Below are positions 21,282 to 32,574 of a stretch of 64,000 bases of DNA, one piece after another. Where the stretch lies: positions 3,224,001 to 3,288,000 of the forward strand of contig JALBUN010000045.1 in NCBI GenBank assembly GCA_025174535.1. The letters run 5' to 3'. Made by a program: the position numbers and the translations under genes. How positions within the stretch are numbered: position 1 is the first letter of the stretch; every line of letters starts with the position of its first letter. The notes under the pieces were generated by a model. It was not told the DNA's origin and made no database searches. It saw only the letters and a list, made by a program, of their open reading frames with translations. Source of the stretch: Cantharellus purpuraceus. Lineage: Eukaryota > Basidiomycota > Agaricomycetes > Cantharellales > Hydnaceae.

Positions 21282-22520
21282 TTAGAAATTCCACCGCCAA
21301 TATAGCAGCATCAGCAGGATACACACTCCGATCGCTGCATTTCTATTGTTGACGCTGTATCCCCTCAGGAACTGGATTTTGAGATGAGTTACGTGTCGAA
21401 ATGCGCTGCCAAGAGCCTTGATAACGTCTGCTGGTAGGTTGGTACCGTAGTCGATGTACACCTTCCGGACCATTACGGTTGATGGTTGAGATAAATCGAA
21501 ACTGGATGGCGTAAGAGGATCAAGGGGGCAATACTGAAGGTGAACAGAATGAATAGGACGACCAGGAACCAGTGCTTGGAATACAGTGGACGTTCCGGAA
21601 ATATAATCCAAATTTGGAGGGGCATGATCGCCCAGTTCTGGGAGGTCGCAGTCAACCCAGCCCATGATTTTTAGGGTTTTCAGTCCTGCGCAGGATTTCA
21701 GGAGCTTATATACGGCAGATGCCTTTTCTACGCCAATAGGTCCGAAAGGTGACTCGGATATGACCAGGTGCTGCAGGCTGTGATGATGGCTTGCAACAAT
21801 AGCTGTGACACCGACAATACAATCCATGGAAAACTTCAGTGATGTAAGCGACGGAAGACATCGTCGGAGAAGTTGCTTGAAACAGGGGTCCAAATGCTCA
21901 GAATTCGTGGGTGATGGTTCATAGACAAGGCCCTGCAAGCGAACGGCAACCTGCCGCCTGGGAATGGTTGAACGTCCTACTTCGCTCTCGCACGCAGACA
22001 GCATCAGTGACTCCAATCGAGGAGACAGATAAATGGCAGACTGAAGTGCTGGTGTGATGGGGCTGCTGGCAACTGCGAGCACCCTCAGAGACCGTAAAAC
22101 CGATATCAAACCAATCAGGACCTCATACGCTGACAGCCAACAATCCAAGGCGTCACCGTATAATGGGGAATACAATACGTCCGGATCGTCATCAAGAAGT
22201 GCGGAAAGGTGAGACCACCCGTACAGGCGGCACGTCTGCACGTGTGGCAGCAAATGAAGCTGGTTCTGCAACCAGTCAACACGCTTGTACATGCGCGTGT
22301 AGAATGGAGCCAAAGACCTATTGTATGGTTCTTGAGTCTCCTCAGACTCATCCACTACGACCTGTGGAAATCCCTGAAATTCCACGTTCTGGAACAGGAG
22401 AGGGAGCGTTTGTTCTCGGATTTGCCGGTTTGTCGATGAAAGACTCAGTAGATCGCGTTTAGATAGAGAGTACTTTTCGCATATCTGGACCCAGAATTTC
22501 GCAGGGAGCTCAGATGGCAT
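21282..22520 (-). CDS. F-box-like protein with leucine-rich repeats
   Basis: One uninterrupted exon. Starting at the second ATG (22520) gives 412 residues; an in-frame ATG at 22559 would add 13. The start MPSELPAKFWVQICE followed by LLSLSSTNRQIREQTLPLLFQNV is the pattern of a basidiomycete F-box-like domain, which docks to Skp1 in SCF ubiquitin ligases. The rest has irregular Leu-rich repeats (for example LRVLAVASSPITPALQSAI and LVISESPFGPIGVE), probably for substrate binding. The protein ends in a short hydrophobic stretch. Such genes form large, fast-changing families in agaricomycetes, so the target cannot be inferred. I prefer the shorter start because the F-box begins directly after it. 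Confidence 0.82.
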   Translation of the reverse strand: MPSELPAKFWVQICEKYSLSKRDLLSLSSTNRQIREQTLPLLFQNVEFQGFPQVVVDESEETQEPYNRSLAPFYTRMYKRVDWLQNQLHLLPHVQTCRLYGWSHLSALLDDDPDVLYSPLYGDALDCWLSAYEVLIGLISVLRSLRVLAVASSPITPALQSAIYLSPRLESLMLSACESEVGRSTIPRRQVAVRLQGLVYEPSPTNSEHLDPCFKQLLRRCLPSLTSLKFSMDCIVGVTAIVASHHHSLQHLVISESPFGPIGVEKASAVYKLLKSCAGLKTLKIMGWVDCDLPELGDHAPPNLDYISGTSTVFQALVPGRPIHSVHLQYCPLDPLTPSSFDLSQPSTVMVRKVYIDYGTNLPADVIKALGSAFRHVTHLKIQFLRGYSVNNRNAAIGVCILLMLLYWRWNF

Positions 22521-22559
22521 GGAGTGGAACTTGTGCAGACGCGAAGCATAGGCGTACAA

Positions 22560-23348
22560 ATTTTTGACCTCCGCAGCCAGCCTACTAACCGCATTAGCAG
22601 CTATTCAATCGGCCATGTGGGTAAAACGCCAAGATCAAGATCTACGTAGAAAGCCCTACACAACCAGGTTTGGCCACTCCGCCTAGTCTGCAGATGCGGT
22701 TAACAGCGAGCTTGTTAGTAGCAAGTTCGTAACCCACAGTCTAGTCGGGGGACAGCTGATGATGGCAGCCCTCCTCGGCAAGTGGTAAAATACATGAGAT
22801 GGTAGTTGCCTTTCCAAGATTGGCAGCAGTCTTTAGTAACAACATCCAGCTGGCAAGCCAGATGCACTGTAGTGTGTGGTAAAAAATAACAAGTTAGCTT
22901 ATATAAGTATTCATTTCACATTCGAGAATCGTGATCCTTAAAAATTTTTCATCCCATATGTACTGACTTTGAGACTTGTGAGAGGCAAGAAGGCTGTCAA
23001 GATTGCAAATTAGAGAGCAATAGGAGTTAGTGAAGAGCAATGTTGAAGATGTACGACAGTAGATGACATCCGGTGGAATCTCGAGTAATCTGGACAGGTT
23101 TTTGAAGCACCAAGAGGGCTTCGTCAAATATTGCCGGTTTCAAGGACCTTGTCCATGAATACTAAGGCAATGGCAGAAAACAGCGTATAAAATACGGGAG
23201 ACCTCAGCGCTTATGCCAAGTGAATGGCTATTTTATTTGTGTGGATTTGAGGAGTACAAGCCAGTGCCACCACCCAATCTTTCGCTTATCCTCAAGAACC
23301 TTTCAACGGTTTTTTTGCACTTCAGCAACGTTTAAATCACCTCCAGAC
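22560..23348. other. Intergenic, AT-rich, no gene recognised
   Basis: No coding signal was found on either strand. A TATA-like GTATAAAATACGG near 23186 precedes the kinase-like fragment. Confidence 0.4.
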
Positions 23349-23628
23349 ATGCCTAGAAACAACCAGATGAACAGACCCGCGCGATTACAACCGCTTCACC
23401 ATCGTTATTCTTTAACTCACGCATTACTATCCGACGACCCCAACTCTCTTGGCTTTCGAACACGACGAATTGGTCTCAACACATTCCCGAGAGCCAGGCG
23501 CCACATTGATATAACAGAAGCAGGGACCATGCGGTACATAGCTAACAATACTTCCATCCCCGTGCCTAAAGTCCAACATGCCTGGCAACAGAACGGAGTG
23601 ACATACATTACAATGAAACTTGGTTTTG
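23349..23628 (+). pseudogene. N-terminal fragment of an APH-type phosphotransferase
   Basis: The reading frame from ATG 23349 encodes the N-terminal lobe of a fungal aminoglycoside-phosphotransferase-like kinase: EAGTMRYIANNTSIPVPKV followed by WQQNGVTYITMK match the conserved Glu helix and hinge strand of the family. A GT donor follows at 23629 (GTGAGT). The expected next exons, with the catalytic HGDL and DFD motifs, are not found; instead an inverted repeat occupies 23826-24169. I read it as a truncated pseudogene, although exons lost by my reading cannot be excluded. Confidence 0.6.
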
Positions 23629-23825
23629 GTGAGTCCAACCGCTTCAGGCATGTTGCGGTGCAGGTGGTGACTACATTGTCGCACATGTCATTGCAAAACC
23701 AAATGAGGTGTTTTTTCTTTCTTTTAAAATCCACACGCACTGGGCATTTGATTTGTTTTGAGCACTTGGTGCGATTGATACAGAAAGGGAAGAAAGGGAC
23801 GCAAGAAGGTTCCTCACCTCAGAAT

Positions 23826-24169
23826 CTGTCTCAACAACGACGCCAGAGTCGAACGCGTTCCTGTGTGGGATTGGCGGACCACGGAGGATTGACAGAGGCA
23901 AAGCTTTGAGCATGGAATTTTCGGCTGCACAACGCTTATGACTCCGCTGCGAACTATTTCGATGGTGGCAATGGAGTCAAAAGCGTTGTGCAGCTGAGGA
24001 CAAAACCAGACCAGGTGCCCATCAAAGGGCACATAGCCATGCCATGCAAACTGACAGCGGACGAAAGTTTCTCTGTTTCAATCAGCTTTGCCTCTGTCAA
24101 TCCTCCTGCGCTTAGCAATCTCACAGAACGAGCAAGAAAGAGTTCGACTCTGGCGTCGCTGTTGAGAAC
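23826..24169. repeat. Long imperfect inverted repeat with an inner hairpin
   Basis: Outer arms 23826-23908 and 24084-24169 are inverted copies; identical stretches include CGACGCCAGAGTCGAAC and GAGGATTGACAGAGGCAAAG, with small indels between. Inside lies a second, tighter hairpin: 23924-23945 pairs with 23973-23994 (GCACAACGCTT against AAGCGTTGTGC and GACTCC against GGAGTC). It may be a fold-back element or an inverted duplication that broke the phosphotransferase gene. Confidence 0.8.
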
Positions 24170-24899
24170 AGGGTTCGTGCCTCGCAAAGCGCGTTTGAAC
24201 TAGACCTCACTTCCACAACGATCCCCATACAGAGCCGTCCCAGTGCATAGGATACTTACGTTCAATGTGACAGCTAATGTTGTAGTCGCCTCATATCCAA
24301 AGGTGCAGAGTTCCTATGGTTTGCTAGTGCTATGCGGAATGCTTTCGAACCCTTGGAGATTAAACCGTACAAGTTGGCAGCTGTGGTCTGTCTTGATTCC
24401 AGTCAGCAGCTAGTCATGAGCTAAAGTGATTCTCAGAGTTATGATATGAACTGTGATGATGGGGAAGGATGTCCATATAGGCAGTGCCTTTCGTAGATGG
24501 TACTTTGCCAGGTGACAGAGTGCGTCATGATATTTTGTCCGACATGATCAACATGTTTATTAATATAATATGGTCCTAGGGCCTTCCTCTCTTACACACT
24601 GCAAACGACATATAACATCTCTCCCTGCATAGTTGTACGAGGTACGCGGAAGGCTACGGAGTCCCGCCGGTTCCCGCATGTGCATGCCATACCGCTGTTG
24701 CACGCAATTGGCTGTCTTGTTCTGTCCTACTCGTGCACTCTTAGCCTACTGCCCTATTTATCTTCGGACCCCAACGTCACACGACATTCGTACTTATCGA
24801 TAATGTTCTAGCACTCTGATAAATTTTGAAGACGTATACGTATACTACAATTATTCTAGTCTCAGAAATCCCGGCGCGCTCATATCTATCATTTGACAC
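24170..24899. other. Intergenic, no gene recognised
   Basis: No coding signal. It is the 3' flank of the aldolase gene. Confidence 0.4.
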
Positions 24900-26997
24900 T
24901 TAAAGTCTGTCTTTTGGTAAGAAAATAAAGAAATCAGTATTGCACGTGGCAGAACAAACGGTGGGTGACAAACGTACCGACGTTACCCAAATCCCTGCAA
25001 GCTTCCTTCACACGTTCCACAAGCGTTTTCTCACCTTCACGTACCCATACGCGGGGATCGTAGTACTAAATACATCCAAGTCGGCGTTGAAGGACCGGTC
25101 AATATCGTCGTAGGAGACAAAGGTTAAGAAGCACGTAGGTGAGTAGAATATAACACGCAAGATGTAAAGCAAACGAACCTTCTTGTTCGGCTTGTCAGGT
25201 CCGTCAGGATTGCCAACTTGTGAAGAAAGATAGTCCTTTTTCTTTAAGATGAATTCCTGTACATGAAAAATTATCATCGAAAGTATAGGAACGTGAATAG
25301 ATAGTCAGCATACCCTGATACCAGCAAGATAGGCAAATTGGGTGTCTAGTGGGCATACAAACGGTGATGTCAGAACGAAGTTGTCAGAAGTAGAAGTTAA
25401 AAATATGGTGTGTAACTCGAACAAATACTTTGGAAAAGATAAGCTCACCAGTATCGACGTTCATCTTTACAACACCATTTTCTACGGCGGTACGGATTTC
25501 CTCCTTTGTCGAACCGGAACCACCGTGAAAGACAAGGAAACTACGTAATTGAAGAGGGGAGGAGGGAGGGAGAGGAGTATTCATTGACAAAGCGATTGTA
25601 GTTAGTTCAAAGACAATCAATAAGGTAACAATTGTTATATAAGGAGCAGGGAGCGAGACAATGAGTATGACATTAGTCCCAACAAGAACATTTAGCAGAC
25701 TTACAGAGGCTTGTCATTTGATCCACCCAGCTTCTCCTTGACGTGGGCTTGATGCTTTCCGAGCAGGTCGGGCTGGAGTTTGACATTCCCAGGCTTGTAT
25801 ACTCCGTGTACGTTTCCGAACGCGGCTGCAATGCTGAAGTTGGGGGACACCTTGCCAAGTGCTCCCAGTCAGCAAGGAGACGATAAGCATACAGGACCCG
25901 TAGTTACCTGGCTGAGTGCTTCATATACCTCCCAGATATCCTCGGGTTGTGTGTATAATGCCGCATTATCCACGCCAGTGTTGTCAACACCATCCTCCTC
26001 ACCACCAGTGATACCTATCATCATCAAGGTTAACACAGATCCGAACTCGAAGAAATAGTGATGTAGTGTAGGCCCATACCGATCTCCATCTCAAGCCAAA
26101 TATTCAAAGGTGCCAATTTTTCAAGATACTTTTTGCAAAGAGCAATGTTCTCCGCCTTGGATTCCTCAGACAAATCCAGCATGTGTGAACTATGAGGTGT
26201 TATAAACAAAAGGTAAGGAAGGGAGCATCAGTATACGCACCTAAACAAAGGGACCCCGTGTTCCTTGAAATAAGCAGCATCGGCCTCAATCATGCCGTCG
26301 AACCAGGGTAAGAGTTTCTTAGCACAATGGTCGGTATGTAGTATGACAGGACTATGGGGCAATAGCGTCAGAAGCACATAAGAGTGTGATTCCGAAGAGA
26401 ATTCAGGAAAGTACAGCCCGACTAGCACGGCGAATGTATCCTGTGAGTGCAGGGAACAGGCATTTGACTCACACGCCGTAGCTCTTCGCAACAGTCCTAA
26501 CATGGTGTGCAGCGGCAATGGCACCGACAATACTCGCCTCCTGGTTACCATTAGGGAGGCCTTTACCGGCAAAGTAGGCGGAACCGCCTTGGGACGCCTG
26601 GATGATGATAGGTGACTTGATATCACGTGCAGCTTCAAGGACAGCGTTAGCGGTAGAGGAAGAGGTCACGTTCTGAAGAATAGATGAGGCAGAACATGCG
26701 AGGTGAATTGAGGAAGCTCACGATTGCCTAAACAGTGCGCAGTCGTTCTAAGAGATGTTGTACACCCTGGAGGAGCAACTTGAAAACATACTGGGATAGC
26801 AAACTATGACAATGTGGACTGAGTGCTAAATGATCCACTGGGAACGCCTTGGATCGTACCTTGTTGGTTTTCGCATACTCAAACAGCTTCCTTGTTTGGT
26901 CGCCAGTCAACACGCCGGCCTAGAAAAACACTCACTGAGTTGCATTGGATCTGAGGCAAGGAGTACAACGTACAGGAACTACGTCAAGGACACCCAT
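24900..26997 (-). CDS. FBA1: Fructose-bisphosphate aldolase, class II
   Basis: Zinc-dependent glycolytic and gluconeogenic aldolase, cytosolic. Fourteen exons give 358 residues, the usual length for the fungal enzyme: 26974-26997, 26860-26919, 26792-26803, 26722-26727, 26473-26672, 26241-26351, 26080-26189, 25908-26014, 25705-25850, 25449-25540, 25314-25345, 25179-25256, 24978-25065, 24900-24910. Visible family blocks are NVTSSSTANAVLEAARD, ILHTDHC (catalytic Asp and zinc His), GITGGEEDGVDN, AFGNVHGVYKPGN, FHGGSGS and GVVKMNVDT. Exon 3 is 12 nt (encoding FAIP) and exon 4 is only 6 nt (encoding AI); both have proper AG and GT flanks and are required to read the conserved FAIPAINVTSS. The last exon of 11 nt is less certain; without it the frame reads through to another stop nearby. 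Confidence 0.94.
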
Positions 26998-27900
26998 TAG
27001 AGGAAGAGAGAGTAAGGAAGATTGAGATTGAAAGATCTTACGTAGAGTGAGCGCCGGCAAAAGTATCGGAGCTCCCGCTATCCGCCGAAGCGAAATGAAC
27101 CGGGTCGACACGGATAGACGCTGCTGTACGCTTGCGGACGCTTGCCTATCGTCATGATTCCTCTTCCCACTTGGCTCAAGAACACTCAGTGCCTATTTCC
27201 CCAACAAGGCATGCCCAACATTTTTTTTAGGGTCTTCACAACTTTCACATTTCCCGGTTGGTGTCAGGAGCCAGTGAAGCGGCATGGCACAAACAATAAG
27301 CAGGCTTATTCTCCCAATCAGACCCACGAGTTCACATCAGATAATCTCATGTGCAACTTGCACATATTCGGCTTATCCCCGTCGAACCCAAAATCAACGA
27401 ATCTTTGTTCCGCGTGAAAATGTTTACTGTTTTCATCCACCGTTTAATTTTATAGCAGGGAACGCAGAAATGACATCTGCTCTGCTGTATTGGTTACTGC
27501 ATTTAGATTCAACAGCTCCCAAGCTGTTCCAGAAAACTGATATGAACCGTGTTAATGTCATTCGGTAAAGCAGAATTGGGCTGTATAGTTCTCAACATTG
27601 TAGCACCTCATTCGACAACACTAGATCGCAGCTTATACTGTGCTGGAGGCACAGAAAAGGTGTTTTGCACCGCCCATGAGGACCAATACAATTCAGAGAC
27701 ACAGGGCACATGATGTAGTGACACATGGGGATTCAACAATGGATTCTGGGTTGGTTCGAATCGAGGCCCGCCGGGGACTTTTCCCCCTTTCCTGGAATTG
27801 ATTTTACACCTTAGAAGGGCAGAAAACCCGACGACAACGCTCCGCAACGAATGTTAGTAGTCATTTCTGTGATGTTTGTATACGACCATCTCCAAGTTTA
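26998..27900. other. Aldolase promoter and intergenic space
   Basis: The first 100 bp upstream of the aldolase start are pyrimidine-rich on the coding strand, as in highly expressed fungal genes. Nothing else is recognised. A GGTTCGAATC at 27751 is not part of a tRNA-like fold. Confidence 0.4.
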
Positions 27901-29489
27901 TTAAGGTCGGCCATTCAACCAAGCGTCCGCATTAATGACAACGCTAGAAAGCGTTGCCCGCGTTCGTGAGTCCTCGATGTCGTCAACTGACAGTGCCTCC
28001 TCTGCCTCTCGGCTACTTGACACCAGTTCTACACGATCTCGACTGGCTGCTTCTCTTAGATTTAATAATAGACGTGCGGTGAGAATAGAATGCAACACCC
28101 GTTGCATTCTGGGAATTGGGGTGGTCAGTGGCGGAGATATAAATAATGACTCCTGAACTTACAGAAGCAGGTTAGGCCCGGGTTGAGGCTAGTCGACAGG
28201 GCGTTAGTTTTGGAATGCTCTGCCTAGTGTGTGCGACTTACTCTCAAAATCAGCACTGCGATGTTGAGGAACGAAAATCCAATTAGATAAATGTAGTATA
28301 GGACTCCTAGCAAACCACAGAAAATTCGAACAGCCTGTCATGTGAAACAGTGGCATTTCTTACCATCCCGATACAGCGTTATCACGAAATTGGAGCGGTT
28401 ATACCGCACTGTCCCATGTCGTGTCAATTAAATGAATCCTGAAGACGGCATAGAACGCGTACGATGTTGAACGCCTTTGTAGACAGTCAACCCAAGGATC
28501 ACTGCATGGGTGATCTCAATTCATGGCCGTACAATGAGTAATCAAGACTCACTCGATTCAAATATTACAATCATGAGGTAGTCAACAAACAGAATCTGAT
28601 TAGGATTCATTTCGACCCAGCAGGACAGCGACTGAGAATTGGGGTGAGTTGCGACTATGAAATAAAGTTATGCATAACGCTAGCAGCTGCACGGGAACAA
28701 GAAAAGGTATACTTACTGTTTACGTTCGACAACCCTCTATTTGCGAATATAATTGTTGGAACGATTAACAGACAACCAAAGCAGAGTAGGAAAGTGGCCA
28801 GCTTATTGCTTCTTCCCCATATGGCCCATGTGCGAAACGTGAGCACAGCTGTGAATAAAGTTGTAGCCGTGCATTCTATGCCAGATATTTGGTAGATGTG
28901 TTTACATTCTGCGTTCAAAATGCCCCATACACTCATCCCTGATGGGGCAACCTGTCTGTATTCCTCAGATAGGCTACGATGTCCGAAATACTCACAACCA
29001 GTGAACTTATAAAGTCTTGAGCATTCACTAGGAGATATCAATGAAGGGGCGTTGTGTACTAATTGATGAAGTGAGCACCAAACACTCCATGGTCAACAAA
29101 CGTACGATATGTTAGAACTGCCCCATCGATAAACGCGGAGTAACGTGTACTAAAAAATAACGCTTTCCCAATGCTCCATGGAGCTGACCACATGAACTCG
29201 ATTTCTGACCCAAGAGTCAAGAAGTAGTCATAAAGCTAACATATCACATCAACACTTGAGTAAACGCGGAGCATAAATCGTACCAGAATTGCGTAGCTAG
29301 AGACTGGAGGATAAGAGGTTACGGAGTTCATACCCTCTGAGCATAGTGAAAAAGTATACTGACAATTACAGATCTGTATAATGGCCTATCTCAAATTCGA
29401 CTCTCCTAGATCCTGCCCAGAAGACTCACCGTAACGAGACGGGTAACCTCTAAAGAGATAATGTGCCGTTGAAATTCGGCGTCGCTCAT
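27901..29489 (-). CDS. DUF6533 seven-helix membrane protein
   Basis: A multi-exon gene; the first exons are 29430-29489, 29284-29373, 29106-29235 and one starting at 29058, and the last coding exon ends at 27901. Later junctions are approximate. Spliced exons 2-3 read VSSYAILLYDYFLTLGSEIEFMW then WSIGKALFFSTRYSAF, which is the DUF6533 signature, and further on TAVLTFRTWAIWGRS. Further hydrophobic segments follow (DYLMIVIFE; YYIYLIGFSFLNIAVLIL), with a hydrophilic Ser/Arg-rich tail. The family is greatly expanded in agaricomycetes, is predicted to lie in the plasma membrane, and has no established function. The frame looks intact, but some junctions, notably around 28945-29000, have alternative sites. 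Confidence 0.75.
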
Positions 29490-31904
29490 GAACGTCGGGT
29501 CGAGTAGTAACGGGAAATGGCGCTGTTACGGCAAACTATAAGTGCTGTACGTATATTATAGTTATGGGATGACACGATTAGTGCTGGGAGCGGATACATA
29601 CCCGGAGCGAACTTCAAGGGGTAAGATCTGCATTGGATAAGGCAGCGTGGATTTCCTTTGTCGAATCGGCTTCCCAGCTCTTGCCAGCTCCCACCGTGTC
29701 ACTCGGAGGTCCCTAGCTTCCGCACTAGATCCCACCACATTTCTTTCCGTAATGAATAGTAGAATTACTGGAAGCAAATTTGGGGCTGGGATACAGATTT
29801 AATTAGGATATTGAGGAAGCACTAGGTGTCGGGCTACGCGGCCACAATTTCACACCTGAAATCATTATCACACAACATGTCAAAGTTGCAGTAGTAGCCT
29901 CTTGCGAATGCGTCCCTATAGTTCTTAAACATTGACGACATGGTAGAGTTTGAGAGCTACCAAGCGGGCAAAAAATTGGGACAGACGGTTATGGGCGTAT
30001 GTGTACTCACTCATGCACCGTTCCCAAACGTTCCCATCATCTTGCAGATATTGGCCGCCAGACATCAGTACCGGGGTTAATCTTAGACCGTCAATTGAAA
30101 TGCCGAGCACATGTATTACTTCCACATGGAGCGCAGAAAGGACCGCCAATCCAGAGAGATTTCTTTTGCACACGGGCATGCAGATATTGTCATGCGGTGG
30201 TACGGCGGCACCAACATAGGGACTAGCTAAAACATTCATCCACCGCCCTCAGCCGACAAGGAACCACCTCCCCGTACTCGGGCCCACCCGGACGTTGTGT
30301 CTCCTTTATCTACTGGCCAGTCCTGACTCCAACATGCTGCCACCACTTCGAGAGGCACCGGGCAGAGTTTCCTGTGTACAATTGTACCTAACTAAATCTT
30401 GGAATTCGAAGGTCCTTTGATGAAGAAGCGTACGCCCTATGAGATATGGGTTGGACGCGACGTGTTCAAAAATATGTTGATCATTTGCAGGGCCACATTT
30501 GCATGTCAATTCCCTCTTTTTGGTGAGTCCCTCTGACATTTATAAATCTCAGACTACTCTCGACTGTCGATATATAAAATTCAGCTCCAGTACCAGAGTC
30601 TAATCTCCAACGTGTCCTCATTATTCGTGTCAGCGTATATTCCAAGGCATAGTTGCATGTTTCACATTATTCAGCCATTTACATGAGGCAACGAAACTGG
30701 TGGGGACAGCGATGCCAAAACCCTCTTCTTCCATCCGTCACCCAGGCTTCGGCGACCTATAGTTCTGAACTAGCTCGAATCTTGGTACTTTCTTCTCACA
30801 ACAATGTTGTGGATGACTCGTTACCTCCAAGGCGAATCAGTAACGGCTTATGTCTGCGAATCGTCTCATGCTCCCATCTGATTGAAGTCATACGAGAGAA
30901 CACTGGCGCTGCGTTGCTTGTGTTTGATTTTCCAGTTCTGTCTGGCTCAGACACTTATGCCTTTCAGAAAAGAAACCCGGAAGCTTGGCCATAAGGCTCA
31001 TGTGCTCTTTCTCACGCCACTTGATGAGTTCTACCTCTCCGTCCAGGATATCCATGTGGACGAAGAGCATATATTTTCCCGGGAGTGCACATCTGGGTGC
31101 TGGCGCACTGTACAATCCGTCGGTCTAGAATATACAAGGTTAGGTATACACGACAGGGTTCCCTTCCCTGCGAGATTGGAACGGTTGCCACCTCACAGTA
31201 CACCGGGCCCAAACCCATCACTAGAGCTTGCCTAAGAAATACTTCCACACGCTCGCGCTCATCGCCCATCCTTAGCGCCCTTCTGCTCCTCCTCACGTGC
31301 CTCACTGCCCTCTGGCGAGGTTGATATTGAGTAATGCTCAAATCGCTCGGCAAGAGACATGTGACGGATTTGTGCGCGAGCAGCCTGGCGCTGCTGGGAG
31401 GGGACACGGAATGAATTCTTGCTGAACCTCAGTTGCTTTTGCTAATATGAAGTACGGCGGAGGGACCTTGAGCGGACAGAACACACCGTCTTGCCTTGAG
31501 TTGGAGCAGCAATAAGTAGCAATGTGGCACATCTGTCTATCTAGAGCCTGGAACTGAATTCATGTCAGCCACGGGTCGCAGAGCAAATGTAAAGCTGGAA
31601 TGTACTGCCTTCACCAGGGCATCCCACCTGAGTTCCCACCGTTCCTTCTCTTGTCTGGGTTGATACCCAAGATGTAAAAGATCTTATCTTCACCAGCGCC
31701 GTCGCGACTACATCTATCACCGCCGCCATCACCACCTCGCTCCGTGGTGACATTTTCGGACGATGTGCCACTCTCCGGATCCCAGTACCCCTGATGTGGG
31801 AAGGCCATGGGTGATGAGCCAGGTGAGCTGCTTCTAATTGCGGCTTTGTAACGAAGTGCGTTGATGATGACTTCCACAGCGAGTCGAGGAGACATGCTCA
31901 TCGC
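29490..31904. other. No recognised gene
   Basis: ORFs such as 29925-30239 (minus), 30653-30994 (plus), 31012-31407 (minus) and 31611-31919 (minus) have no family features. A spliced gene cannot be excluded, and this is a candidate region for transcript evidence. Confidence 0.3.
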
Positions 31905-31954
31905 ATTACTCTTCTTCATGAGGTTTGGCTAATGGTTCAATGCGTGAAAGATGT

Positions 31955-32233
31955 CTAGCTGATCGTTTTATTTTTCTTCCGTGGCGTGGGACCAGTCTCG
32001 GCGAAGATCGAAAGAGGAGCTTGCAGTGTGTCTTGTGCTGACATGTTCCTCTGGTTTGGACCGGATCCTACTACGATGGAAATGGGATATATATATTTGA
32101 GACCGCGATGCTCACGAGTGACAACACTTCGGTCCAGAATTGCAACAGTCCCCGTCTCGGAATCACGATACGCACCACCTGGACGTTTTGACCCTCTGCA
32201 GCCAAGAAAGAACTGTAGAGTAAAGGTCGCCAT
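31955..32233 (-). other. Unassigned ORF inside the duplicated block
   Basis: The 92-codon frame has no recognised motif. In copy 2 (about 36830-37060) the same stretch has lost frame through small indels (for instance an extra G in the run at 36999-37001) and is interrupted by the 294-bp insertion. Either it is not coding or it is intact only here. Confidence 0.25.
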
Positions 32234-32574
32234 GCCTCAGGAACATGCATCCTGCTAGACACATAGGCCCTGCTGAAAGATACTCAGGCCGCTGAGAATA
32301 TTGCAAATGCAGGAGAGCCTACCGGGGACCGAGATCCCGTGTGCTGAAGGGGCGTACGCCCTTTAGGCATGTGCTAGAACGGTTATCGGTGATGACTTAG
32401 ATGCCTGCGTTCGAGACTGTATCTTGGGCACCGACAATTGCTCGATGCCATCCATGTGAAGAGGGAAGTGAGGATGAGAGTGACAGAGCACCAGTATAGA
32501 TTGCAAGTAATCGCAATTGTTATGTGACCATGTTCAGCATAGGGTTATCGGGCTCGCCGAAGAAGCACCCCGAA

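Noticed and set aside
27740..27770. GGTTCGAATC resembling a tRNA T-loop
   Set aside because: No A-box or cloverleaf can be drawn around it.
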